Below, one piece after another: positions 31,510 through 41,988 of a DNA stretch of 64,000 nucleotides; position 1 is the first letter of the stretch; the number at the start of each line of letters is the position of its first letter. The stretch comes from Gautieria morchelliformis (lineage: Eukaryota > Basidiomycota > Agaricomycetes > Gomphales > Gomphaceae), in the NCBI GenBank assembly GCA_015179125.1, contig WHVA01000498.1, positions 16,988 to 80,987 on the forward strand, read 5' to 3'. The position numbers were made by a program, and so were the translations under genes. The notes beneath the pieces are model-generated. The model worked only from the letters and a program-made list of their open reading frames with translations. It had not been told where the DNA came from and searched no databases.

Positions 31510-32906
31510 GGCTCGCAGATAGCTGGGATACTCTCCTTTGAATTTATTTGAATCCCGTGAACCATGTTGTTCTCTAACAGTTTTTCCAGACGCGCTGATC
31601 CAATGTGTGCTAGGCATTGGTGCCATAGGGAGCGATCTCCTAGACGTGATGAGGCAATGAGGGTCTGCTCAGAGTTGGGTATGGTGTTTCCAACTAGGTA
31701 ACCTGTGCCGTTCCGTACTGCAGCGTAAAAACGCAAGTTCCCTCCTTGGAAGAGCGAGATGCGATCCCTTACAATACTGACTGTGAAGTCATGATGCATG
31801 GTGAGGTGAAGAACAGCAAGTAGATTGTTTTGGAGAGAGGGTACGTGTAAGACTTTTGAGAGGATAACATTTTGTGCCACCTTCCCATTTATTATGGGTG
31901 CAAATAATACTCGACCCTTTTCCGCTGAGTATACCACCTCATTTGTTGCTAATCGAATTGGTACATGATAAGGTTCGTAGTCATGGAACCAATGGCGATG
32001 CAGCGTCATATGGCTAGTGGCGCCTGTATCTGTGTTCCAATGTAAGTCAGCGTTGTTGCTGGTGGACGATGAGGGTAGGGGCCGCAGACTTGCGTTTCTG
32101 GCGAGTTCTTGTGTTACCGGATCGGGTGTGCTCTCCTTTGCTTGATTTGTGTGCCTGTCGTCCTGTCTCTGTCGCGCAGGACGGAGTTCTGGGTGGACAA
32201 TCCAGCACTGCTCCGCAGAGTGGCCTCGCCTCTTGCATGCTGTGCATGTCTGGATGGTAGTCCTCTTCCCTCTAGTTATAGCGAGTGCTGCTCCTGCTGA
32301 CACTAAATTCGCCTGGCGTTTCATGTCTTCATTCCGGAAGGCTGTGGAGACTGTGGTACGATCAAGTGTGCCGATTAGGAGTAGTGATGATGTAAATGCG
32401 CCGTACTCGGTTTGATCGAGTCCTGCAATGGCCACATGTATTCCGATTTCATCGACGATGTTCTGCACGGTGAGGGCACTAGGTGCTAGGGCTACTAGGT
32501 CGCTTGTAGCGGTGTTTACGCGTGTGATATAGTCGGCGAGGGTCTCAGTGTCTTCTTTTCATATATTCAGCAGCTTTTGCATTGCGTGGAAACAGCTATT
32601 TGCCACTTGTGATCGGTGGGCCGCTCTCAATCTTTTCCATATCTTGATAGGGTCGTCCATCGCGCCCTCGATATGGACATACTGCGTGGGTGATAGGGAT
32701 TTCAGTAGAATACCGGCTGCTTCTTCCCTTTTTAGCAGCCATTTTTCTATCTGTCCCACGTCAGTTGGCTTCCTCGATTCTTCGGTGACGATTCGCCACC
32801 TGTTGACGGTCATTAGCTTCCCTTGCATCGCAACTATCCATCTGTTGTAGTTGGTGCTTGTAAGCTTTATGCCCTTCGCGCGGTTTTTGGTCTCTGAGTC
32901 CAACAT

Positions 32907-34028
32907 GGTGAGTGAAGTTCTTTTCCTTCGATTAAGGCACAGGGCCCATGTTGTGACAAACGCAATTATTTCACTTCAAATCATTTATATATAAAAAGAA
33001 ACTAATAAAGAAAGAAAAGAAAATCAAAAGAAAAATCAAAAGAAACAGAAATTATACTCATGATAGACGTTGGTGCAGACGACGATCACACGAAATTTAT
33101 GTCATGCTATATTACTCATAGATCGGGTGATATACAGGAGTTCGAGCATCGACCATGTGCGGTCGATCAGGGACAGCGCACCTATCGAGTGATGGCATCG
33201 GCCATGACGTCGACAGGCGCCAGGCCATAGGTACCGAGGGGTGCGGGCACCAAATGCCGCAGAGAATAATAGACTGCGCAGGGGTACAGGGTGCTGTGGA
33301 GCGACCTGAGAAAGTCATCTGCAGCATACATACTAAATCAGCTGCCCCACAAGAAGGGCACAGAGACAGCGGCCCCATCTCCAAGCCCAGCATATATGCT
33401 GGGCAGGGTAAACTCAGATCCATTTTCTATTTGAAACCCATGACACGTCTGACTGATTACTATCTTAACATCATGTGGACAGGGGCTTTGTATACTAGGT
33501 ACAGATCTCTATTCCAAGCCCCAGACAATTCTAACACCATCCCCATCACCCCATGACTTCATGACTATAAATTAGTCACCCCTTAGTTACAAAGTAGTTT
33601 TTCGACCCATCCATCCAATATCTTGAACACTAGTAGTTACTATCAATATAGTATAAATAGCTAGTACAAATGTATGAACGAAATCATCCAGAATCGATTA
33701 TTCTGCCTCCTGAAATTGCTGTAGTCTTGTTTGATAGCTACAAAGCTCAGATCTTGATAGTTTATTCCAAATCTTCATTGAGAGTCTACTATCACTGTTT
33801 ACTCTATACTACCTTAAAAGTGAACACTTTTGATTTGACTATCCCTTGGATCGACACCACTTTTCTGTCAATGCGGTCACGTGACCCTCATTCATCAGTG
33901 CTGGACGCGCCTCGAAGGGCTTAGTCAGCACATAGAAGAGAGGCGAACACAGTGGTTTCAATCACTGAGCAATAGATTTCACTTATTAAAAGGCACTAAT
34001 TGATATCTTAATCTAAAAGCCCATAACC
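32907..34028 (-). other. copia-D 5' leader region, no ORF
   Basis: About 1.1 kb separates the 5' LTR and the Gag start, unusually long for a copia leader. It holds an A-rich stretch near 32990-33060 and no long ORF in the element's direction. An old non-coding insertion inside the leader is possible, but I could not define its ends. Confidence 0.5.
34019..34028 (-). other. copia-D primer-binding site
   Basis: GGTTATGGGC on the minus strand starts directly after the 5' LTR end TAACA. It is the shortest match to tRNAiMet among the five copia elements. Confidence 0.7.
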
Positions 34029-34129
34029 TGTTAGAACTGAGTTTGAAGATGGAACCAATGAGTAAGGTTCATCTTCGAACTCAGCCACTATGTAGCTACT
34101 GGGAGCTGACTAATCGACAGATAATGACA
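34029..34129 (-). repeat. copia-D 5' LTR (101 bp)
   Basis: Same sequence as the 91-bp copy, apart from a 10-bp insertion near its minus-strand start that partly duplicates AGCT-containing sequence, and a few substitutions (for example AGTTTGAAG for AGTTCGAAG). Confidence 0.85.
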
Positions 34130-34134
34130 TGTTT

Positions 34135-35935
34135 GAGGTTGACGAGCATATACTTATTGGTTACCTACTTGAGTATAGACGGACCCTCACGCGCATTGAA
34201 CCAGATAACGACTAAGTCAGTTATTAGTCATGTATTCAAACGTGATAAGGTGACTTCACCTCGTCGGGTAGTTCAGCTGCATGCAGGGATATGGATCTGA
34301 GTGCGGCAGTGCAGGAGCACAACTGTAAGTGTGATTGTTATGGTGACAGGCATACTGAGATGTACTTACGATAGAAAGATTGTCTGACAGTCATGAGAGG
34401 AATCACCGAGTCGAACACCGGTCACATGACAATCGCAACTTCCTCAAAGGGGTCGATCCTTGAAAATATCTAGCAGACGCAGGGGTGGTTCTATCACCAC
34501 AGTGTCCAGTTCGGACAAGTGGAAATTACTTGCCAAGACCAAAGTGGCCCATCTCACTTCTGATGAAAAAATGCTGAAAGATGAGCTTCAGGTCAGCTCC
34601 ATGAACCATAATCATGGCGTATACAATCTCATGTCTCACAGAACATCGTACAAAGAATTTTCCAAGAATTCACAGGTATACAAATCAGCAGGAAGAAAAA
34701 CACAGACCAAGAGTGGCTGCTACACCCACATAGACGTGGTGCTTCTCTGAGACGTAATCAGAGTGGTGAAGCGCTGTTAACACCTAATTTTACTGGGGAC
34801 GTACAACATGAGCATAACTGCCTGATCCTGGACAAAACTGCAGATTTAGCAGTCGCTGAGATCAACGTGAGTCATGTGTACACATGGTCTTGGACTGTGT
34901 AATGATGCGCATATAGTCAACAGACCAAGTCCGAGAAACATGATGACATGGCACTTACAGGGGCTCAAGTACCACCTCATGCACGGCGTGTGCGGCTTTG
35001 CGCCGCGCGACTCTGTGGTAGAGGCGCTGAGGAGGGTGAGTGGGAGCATGTGGAAAGGCGGTGGATGTGTGCAGTGGACGGGGACATCGATGGGGGAGAG
35101 CGGGAGGGGCGGGGAGGAGAAGAAATGCTGTGAGAGGTGGTATAAGATTTTAATGGACTGCACAAGTGGAAATTCAATGGCCTGCAACCACAACTGCTTC
35201 CCACACAAGCAGCGGCAGCCTGCAGCCCCTGTGCTGTCCACGCTATCACCACGGGCACATGCACCTGAACCCGGACCCGGCGGCACACACGCACATGGCC
35301 TGCACATCCACGCGCCCGCGCCATTCCCTGTGCCGTCACCACTCTTGCCATTCCCCCATGCACCGTGGTTTGTGACGTGTGGTGTGTGTGGTGTGCAGAC
35401 ACTGCAGGGCATGAAAAGCGAAAAGCAGACATGTCCATGGCCATGATGTGCCCACCCAGTGCTACTGGCCCACACGGGGTGAAAGCATCACAGTCATGGT
35501 GGTGGTGGTGAGAGAGGAAGAATGAGTGTACTCTAATTACATAAGGTCAGGATCCAAAAGGACTTTAGAGAATTCTACTAGTACTAGTAGTGACTAATAT
35601 ATTGTTAAGTAATGTTATTCCGCTGAATTTACCACGTTTGCACAGAAAATTCAGAATACGCGTAAATGTGGAATCAAACCGGCTGGCAGCAGTGGATCCA
35701 GGATAGTGCTCGGATACTTCCTCCATTAGCGCTTGGTCGTTTCGCACAGGCCATTGTGCAGGCCATTCCGGCAGCCGCCTCTGCATAAAGTTCGCATGTG
35801 GGTGATGGATGCTTGACCAATGAATGATGCACAGAGGATTTACCGCTGTTATATACTGTATATCCTTTCTGTGCTGTCTTTCTTTATACAAGGCTTAAGA
35901 GTAGTCTCAAAATCATTGCCACACACTAGAAATAA
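34135..35935. other. Stretch without a recognisable gene
   Basis: Two open frames overlap on opposite strands at 34846-35475, but neither has recognisable motifs, and their His/Cys/Pro-rich content follows the CA/GT-rich base composition. I see no splice pattern that would join larger exons. Confidence 0.5.
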
Positions 35936-36293
35936 TGAGCATGATGTGTGTCAGGCTGTGAGTGTGCTAGAAATAATCAACATGATGTGTGTCAGCTAGT
36001 GCGCTTGAAATAATCGACATGATGCACGTCAGCCATGAGCTTGAAATAATTGACATGATGTGTGGGCCTGAAATATTTGACATGATGCGTAGGTGCACTT
36101 GAAATAATTGGCATGATGCACGTCAGCTGTGAGCTTGAAATAATTGACATGTCAGCTGTGAGCTTGGAATAGTTGACATGATGCGAGGGCCTGGAATAGT
36201 CGACTTGATGCGTGCAGCCCTGAGCATGCTTGAAATAATCCACATGATGTGTGTCAGGCCGTGAGCACACTTGACATAATCAACATGATATGT
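35936..36293. repeat. Minisatellite, left block
   Basis: Imperfect tandem units of roughly 30-45 bp contain GCTTGAAATAATTGACATGA and GTGTGTCAGCCGTGAGC variants. The same unit continues at 37346-37790, so the array was one block before the 36294-37345 insertion. It is non-coding. Confidence 0.85.
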
Positions 36294-37345
36294 TGTTATG
36301 TTTGGGTCAGAAAGGACAGTGGCTTCAATGTATGTGTTGCACCCCCAATGAACTATCATCCTAAGTATTTCAGAATGGAAGTCAGAAGTCAGAAGCGACA
36401 GAGGTAGAGAAGGGTTCAAGAATCGTTCTAAGTCAAGAGTCAGAAATCGAGTTGGAGGTCAGAGGAAGTACTCGCTGTGCTAAGAACAGGAGATGATGCA
36501 AGGGAGTCAAGTATCGAAGTTGATTATCTGATTGCAGAATAAAGCGCATACATGAGTGGGTTTTATACAAAGAGCTGGAGCAACATGTAATGTAACGTAA
36601 GTTGTACTTAAGACTCAACCCAAAGGCCAAGCTGAGGTTTGGGAACAGAGGGCTTTGCTTCAACTAATTTTGGGAAGCAGGCTTGGGAAAAGATTCAGCT
36701 TCAAGCCAAGGTTTGGGAAACAAGATTAGACTGAGGGGAAGATAATATGAGAATCTAAGTCAATATCAGGACTGAGGATTTAGCATACATGACAGGGGGT
36801 TTATATACTAATTGCAAGGAGCGGAAAGAGGGCATCAATGCCCGCATCAAGCAGATAAGAATGATAAGGGGACCATCATCAGGAATGGAACAGGACTATG
36901 TAGGAAAGGAAGTCAGGGTGAATGATGAACCAAAGGAAACCCAAGTTAAGCCAAGAAGGGTTCCCGAGCAAGGTCCAAGGCCGAGGCCTCAGGTCCAGAC
37001 TCAGGAACAGGTCTTAACAGCATGTTCCAATGAAAGTGGAAGTCAGATAAGACATACGGGGTAAGTATCTAATCTTGAACAAAGAACTACAGGGTTGCAG
37101 GGTAGAGTCAAGTACAATAGGCAAAATAACAAGGGGAACGGAACATCTACTTGACAAACGGAACAATGAGGCTCCTGATGCTTCAGACATAGGGTCTTGC
37201 TGTGCTGTGAGTCGAGTTTGAAGGGTCTGTATAATAGAGTCAAATGGGGAACAGATATAACAAGGAGGGGAACATTGGAGTTATCAGAATCTTGGAAAGG
37301 AAGCAGAACTGAGTATCCGAAGGTGGGATTGGCATGGTTGTAACA
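36294..37345 (-). mobile_element. Divergent LTR1-like element inserted in the minisatellite
   Basis: The ends are TGTTATG at 36294 and TTGTAACA at 37345, and minisatellite units flank both sides. The first 300 bp resemble LTR1 read on the minus strand: a GGACAGTGGCTTCAA block, CACCCCCAATGAACTATC, and a TTTTATACAAAGAGCTG segment. The rest is only loosely similar and contains a second TTTATATAC block near 36800. Flanking pentamers TATGT and TACAT match only partly, so an old insertion is likely. Confidence 0.55.
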
Positions 37346-37790
37346 TACATATCAACTGTGAGCTTGAAATAATTGAATGCATGTCAGGCTGTGAGAATGA
37401 TTGAAATAAGTGACATGATGTGTGTTGGGGCATGAGCCCAAAATAGGACTTGATGATGTGTGTTAGCAGTGAGCACACTTGAAATAATCAACATGATGCA
37501 TGAGCCCAAAATAGTTGACTCAATGTGTGTCAGGTGTGAGCACGCTTGAAATAATTGACATGATGTGTGTCAGCCATGAGCCTGAAATAGTCGGCATGAT
37601 GTGTGTCAGCCATGAGCCCAAAATAGTCAACATGATAGGTGTCGGCCATGAGTGCACTTGAAATAATCAACATGAGTGTCAGCCATGAGCCTGCAATAGT
37701 TATGCTGGTGCATGCCAGGCTTGAGCACAAATAGTAGACCTGCTGCATATCAGGCATGAACATGCTAGAAATAGTGGACATGATGCTTTG
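37346..37790. repeat. Minisatellite, right block
   Basis: It carries the same unit as 35936-36293 (GTGTGTCAGCCATGAGCC, TTGAAATAATTGACATGATG variants), with about a dozen degenerate copies ending near 37790. Confidence 0.85.
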
Positions 37791-38493
37791 ACCTACACTC
37801 ACATGCTGAAACATTGAGAACTTGTACCCCAGTCTTGTTATTCTTACATTCCAGAGAATCCATATACCAGCTCCAATGAGTAAATAGCTTCTGCTAGTTG
37901 TATTATTCTTGGATTGATTGTAGAGATGATATGCAAGTGAATATACTTTTGACTCAATTAGCCTTGGCATATATATCTTTTATAGTAAGTACTGCAAAAA
38001 GCAAGGGGATAAAAAAACTATACAAAGTCACTGCAACAGGCATCCGGAACACACACAAAAAATATCAGAGTCTCTATGAAGCTGCCAGCCCAGAGTTTAC
38101 TGGATAAGTAGCCATAAGTGCGCATAAGCATAGGCGCAGCTTAAATTTACCGCCAAAATTTACCGGTAAATTTTCAGCTTGGGAGAGGTAATAGAGGCCT
38201 CATGCGCAGATATTTCTGATTAAATATATTTGATATACAGCTTAGATGGTCTCTACAATATATTAGAATATTTCATCGAGACCTGAGCGAGCTACTCGTC
38301 GTTCATTCTGTTGCGCTAGATGCCACATGGTAAAACTCCGCCGTAGCTAATGTCACACTGTTGGAAATATATGCGTGTACTTGCACCCAGACAAACTTTG
38401 TGCAGATCAAATAATTTACACTACCAGCAACTAATAACTATTTAGCCAGCAAATCAGGGCCCAGAGACTCGTTCAAGCAAAACATGCAATCAG
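37791..38493. other. Intergenic stretch, contains a 20-bp perfect palindrome
   Basis: No gene was recognised. AAAATTTACCGGTAAATTTT at 38155-38174 is a perfect palindrome, preceded by a near-copy of one arm (TTAAATTTACCG). Confidence 0.6.
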
Positions 38494-38668
38494 ATATTAA
38501 TTAGTGATGTGCTGGGCTCGGGCTCAAGCCTGAAGCCCGCATTGAGCCCACCAAATGGGCTGGGCTTCTAACTTGCGGAAGCCCAGGCTTTACTGGATAT
38601 ATATAGTGCATCTTTGCCTGGATTCGGATGGTGAACTGTATATACATGAAACAAGGTTATTGCCCTCG

Positions 38669-39417
38669 CGTTACGTATTGAGATTTCCGCTAAGTCGGAA
38701 CTGGAAAGGACAGCGGCTTCAACTTATAGGTTGCGCCCCTGTTACGTATCAAGATTTCCACTAAGTCGGAACTGGAAAGGACAGTGGCTTCAACTTGTAG
38801 GTTGCGCCCCCAATGAACTATCGTCCTAGGTATTTCGGAAATGAGTCGGAAGTCGGAAAGTACTGAACCAAAGGTTTGGTCGGAACTTGAGTCGGAACTG
38901 AGGCAGAAGGTGGAGAGAGACTGAGATCTTGCTAGACTCGCTGTGCTAAGAACAGGAGATGGAGCGAAGGAAATCAAGTATCGAAGGCGATTATCTGATT
39001 GCAGAATAAGAGACATACATGACAGGCTTTTATACAAAGAGCTGAGACAACAGGTAATGATATGGTACTAAGCAAATTCCGGGGGAAGCGGAAGTCGAGT
39101 AGACAATGCATGGGAACTAACTATTGGGAACAATGGGACTACAAGGAGGGTTCAGGGTAAGGTAGAACAATGGCAAAGAACAAGGGGTCGGAAAAACATA
39201 TCTGACAACGAAACACAAGGAGGACCGGATATATGGTCTTGATGAACGGTGAGGTGGGTCCGGTGGGTCCGAGTAATATAGTCGAAAGAACAAGGGAAAT
39301 GTACAAGGGGCGAAATGTCGGAAATATCGGAGGGGCAGAATGTGTTGCGGAAATATCGTAGGGGCGGAAGGTATTGCGGAACTGAGGGTCGGAAGTCGGA
39401 AATTAGCGGTCGTAACA
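38669..39417 (-). mobile_element. Solo LTR1 (749 bp) nested in the hAT element
   Basis: On the minus strand it starts TGTTACGACCGCTAAT at 39417 and ends TACGTAACG at 38669, with a perfect 5-bp target duplication CCTCG (38664-38668 and 39418-39422). The 3' end of the LTR is tandemly duplicated: 38669-38739 and 38740-38810 are two 71-bp direct copies, with a few substitutions between them. Confidence 0.92.
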
Positions 39418-39512
39418 CCTCGCGCGATCTCACTACTCACCTGAGCCTTATATCGAGTCGACCGAAGTAGAAAATTACCACAACCGAGAAAGTCACTGAC
39501 CCCAGCAATGCC

Positions 39513-39785
39513 TTGGCCCTGGCTTCACACCACGCAGCAGCTTCGGCTGCCACTGCGAAACAGCTCGCCGTGGCAAAACTGCCTTCCGCTCCATCGTCAG
39601 AGAGCATTGACAAGTCGGCTGTGGAGGAATCTTCTGGTACCCCTCAAATTGGTGACACCATTGAGCTCAGAGATTCAGACTTTGACGAGGGAAGAAAGAC
39701 CAGCGATTCCACTGGTAGCAGCAAAACCCAGCATAAGAGGAAGCAAGGACATAGTAAGCAGGATTTTCTCGGTTCCTTTCACTAG
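39513..39785 (+). CDS. Hypothetical ORF inside the hAT element (90 aa)
   Basis: It starts MALASHHAAASAATAKQ and continues as an Ala/Ser-rich then acidic and Lys-rich segment (DTIELRDSDFDEG, TQHKRKQGHSKQD). It may be the N-terminal exon of a lost hAT transposase or a captured host exon. No zinc-finger BED motif or catalytic residue is visible. A GT follows AGGACATA at about 39751, so it could splice onward. I do not recognise the protein. Confidence 0.35.
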   Translation: MALASHHAAASAATAKQLAVAKLPSAPSSESIDKSAVEESSGTPQIGDTIELRDSDFDEGRKTSDSTGSSKTQHKRKQGHSKQDFLGSFH

Positions 39786-40784
39786 TAGACTATACCTCGT
39801 ATTGCTTCCCAGCTACGAAGCGACACACGGCCGCAGATCCCACCGATGTTGACGTGTCTTCTGTATCAAGCGAACACGTCTTTTTATCCACAGGCATTAC
39901 CGTCAGCAAGTGCCGAAGTCGCCTTAAGGGCGACATCGTTGAAGCACTTCAATGCTTCACATGAATTCATTTTCCGTGAACCTGCTCGGAGCCATGGACC
40001 ACAACCGAGATGGCCTTGTAGGACGAAGCAGTAGAGCCTTATGGCAGCAACGAAGGGGTCACCACTTCGGACGATGCTGATCACGAGAAGAGTGATGGGG
40101 AATAAGAAAACATTACTATGGCTTACTGTAACGATAAACAATTTTTTTCGAAATTTTTTTTTCTCTTAGCTGAAGCCCGGGCTTGAGCCCGGCCCCGGCC
40201 CGGCCCGGCCCAGCCCAGCCCAGGATAATGGGCTGGGCTCCATGCTTCATTGAGCCCGAGCCTAGCCCGGCCCGCACATCACTAATATTAATAGATAGTC
40301 ATAATAACAGTTGAACGCGGTCTGAACGCGTGTTGTCATTGCGCGATCACAGGCCACCACCTGCCTTCGACTTTTCCTTCCTGACCAGCAAGCACCTCCC
40401 ATCGAAAGTCGCGCACGATCCGTACGCATGCGCGTGTGCAGAAACCGAATGTTGACTCCTCGACAACCTGGGTGTCTGGAGAGCATGGGGATTTTGTACC
40501 TCAGGCTGTGTGAGAGGTAAGAACGGGTCAAAATAAGAAAGGTGGCACTCACCAAAAACGATTGACATCCCGGTACTCCGTCGCAGACGTGTGCGTCTGC
40601 GGACCGTCCACCATCGCGTGCGCTGGGGCACCGAATCGGCAGCACAATCAGGACACGCCCGGGTTAGGTGTGATCTCCTGCGGCCCCACGCACGCTGCTG
40701 CTCGCCGTGCTCGACTATAGGGAGTGCGGCCCAGGCGCAGCACGCTCAGCGGGACGCGCGCCGCCGAGGGCAGACCTAGAGTGC

Positions 40785-41290
40785 GCCGTCGTGCGGGATG
40801 GAAGCTGCGCGCTTGCATCCCACCGCCGTGCGGGCTGCAAGCTGCGCGACAGCGTCCCACCCGACGCTGGTGCGGCCCCAGATTGGCCACCAGCGTCGTG
40901 CGGGATGGAAGCTGCGCGCCTGCCGCCGTGCGGGCTGCAAGCTGCGCGCTGCCGTCCCACCCGACGCTGGTGCGGCTAGTGATGGGCACTAGGCCGCGGC
41001 TTAGCCCGGGCCGAGCCGCCAAAGCCCCGGCCCACCCACGGCCCCCTCCTTCTCCTTCACACCTGCACCCACCGCGCCCTTCCCCCCAGCCTCCTTCACC
41101 CCCGCGCAGGCCGCGGCCCAAGCCGGGCCGGCTGTTAAGGGCCTGGCTCAGGATTTGGCAAGCCCGAGCCGGGCCGTGCCCATCACTAGGTGCGGCCCCA
41201 GATTGGCCACCAGCGTCGTGCGGGCTGCAAGCTGCGCGCCTGAGTCCCACCCGACGCTGGTGTGGCCCCGAGCTGCGAGCCGCGTCCCCA
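40785..41290. repeat. GC-rich minisatellite
   Basis: Imperfect tandem units of about 70 bp are built from GTCGTGCGGGMTGSAAGCTG, CGCGC and CCCACCCGACGCTGGTGCGG. Four or more copies lie on both sides of the inserted MITE. The long open frames on both strands here are an effect of the GC-rich repeat. Confidence 0.8.
40977..41188. mobile_element. 212-bp hAT MITE
   Basis: Perfect terminal inverted repeats TAGTGATGGGCAC / GTGCCCATCACTA are flanked by a perfect 8-bp target duplication GGTGCGGC (40969-40976 and 41189-41196). It has no coding capacity. Its ends resemble those of the 38502-40284 element, so one hAT transposase could have mobilised both. Confidence 0.9.
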
Positions 41291-41873
41291 CTTGGTTTTT
41301 TGAATTTTCTCCCAGCACCAGCGAAGAGCGGCGAGAGTCCTCGTAGACTCGTCATGGCCAAGAGCGGTCACGTGCCCGCATCGCGGGATAGTCCGCGGGC
41401 GTCAAGGCGCCGCGGCACCAAATGCCGGTAAATTTGGCGACATAAGTCGCTGCTCTCCAAATTTTTCCAAGTTCAGCCCAGCCGGAGCCCTTGTATGTGT
41501 TGCGTGGCCACACATGGCCGAAGTCTGATCCGGAACAAGCGTCGGACCGATTTAGCCGTACTATGGCAGAATCCGACAATCGACGATGTGGGGTTACCCT
41601 GGGTACTCGTGATCGTTGAAGATTGAGGACATGGGGTTGCACAAGATTGAACCCAGCCCCAGGTATTTGGACGTCCGCGGCGCCGACATCATCGTAGATC
41701 ACGAGTACCCACTAGTTGGCGCTTCTAATCAGACAGCTAATTCCGACCACGATCAAGCCCTCAAACGCGGTGCGTGGCTGCAGCGCGCCACGGCCACCCT
41801 GGCACACCGCACCCCCCCACACACACGCTGCCGCCCCCAACTGCCGCCTCCACCTCCGCAGCCTGTGGTCCAC

Positions 41874-41880
41874 TATATAA
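41874..41880 (+). promoter_or_regulatory. TATA box upstream of the metacaspase-like gene
   Basis: TATATAA lies 109 bp before the chosen ATG at 41989, and pyrimidine-rich sequence follows toward the start. Confidence 0.5.
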
Positions 41881-41988
41881 CAATAGTCGCCCTGCCTGCT
41901 TCTCACAAACACCCTCGTCCTAGGCCCAAGGCTCCCCCCTACCGCTCTCAACACCTCCTCGAGAGCATTAGCAGTATTTTAGGCAGTC

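Larger units (their letters stand above)
26408..32906 (-). pseudogene. copia-D gag-pol, interrupted by two solo LTRs
   Basis: Reading leftward from 32906: Gag (IKLTSTNYNRWIVAMQGKL), an in-frame TGA at 32559-32561, the rest of Gag with a CTACKRRGHSAEQC knuckle, protease (NTDTGATSHMTLH) and the integrase zinc region (LWHQCLAHIG) up to the solo LTR2 at 31509. Integrase resumes at 30471 (DVHGPLP, DDKGGEY, QNRISERTNR), followed by a frameshifted linker (29828-29105), RT (RLVAKGYTQRPGIDYDEVF, SIDISNAYLNG, GLYGLKQSGRLW) up to the solo LTR2 at 28734. RT continues from 27450 (VFVDDLTLVS) and RNase H (IATRPDIAYTVG, STMEAEFVAAT, DNQSAL, PADLLTKAL) runs to 26408. The catalytic FVDD is present, but the gene is disrupted. 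Confidence 0.9.
26289..34129 (-). mobile_element. Ty1/copia retrotransposon copia-D with very short LTRs
   Basis: Direct terminal repeats of 91 bp (26289-26379) and 101 bp (34029-34129) are flanked by a perfect 5-bp target duplication TGTTT (26284-26288 and 34130-34134). On the minus strand the right copy is followed by the primer-binding site GGTTATGGGC. The left copy is preceded by the purine tract CAGGGGGGCA. These positions identify the short repeats as true LTRs. The gag-pol inside runs on the minus strand and is interrupted by two solo LTR2 insertions, which account for 2.3 kb of the 7.84 kb. Confidence 0.88.
38502..40284. mobile_element. hAT-type non-autonomous element with 8-bp target duplication
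   Basis: Terminal inverted repeats begin TAGTGATGTGCTGGGCTCGG and end GCCCGCACATCACTA. They are flanked by a perfect 8-bp duplication ATATTAAT (38494-38501 and 40285-40292). TAGTGATG-type ends with 8-bp duplications are diagnostic of the hAT superfamily. The sub-terminal regions are rich in GCCC/GGGC blocks. About 750 bp of its 1783 bp is a nested solo LTR1. The remainder has one 90-codon ORF but no transposase catalytic region. Confidence 0.85.

Noticed and set aside
34846..35475. Overlapping 190- and 209-codon frames on opposite strands
   Set aside because: No recognisable motif, composition follows CA/GT-rich DNA, and both strands are open at once, which suggests absence of stops by composition.
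35936..37790. CRISPR-like array
   Set aside because: The repeats are degenerate and variable in spacing, the genome is eukaryotic, and there are no cas genes.
40648..41431. Long frames on both strands (235 and 237 codons)
   Set aside because: They run through a GC-rich minisatellite and a MITE with target duplication, so they cannot be one conserved gene.
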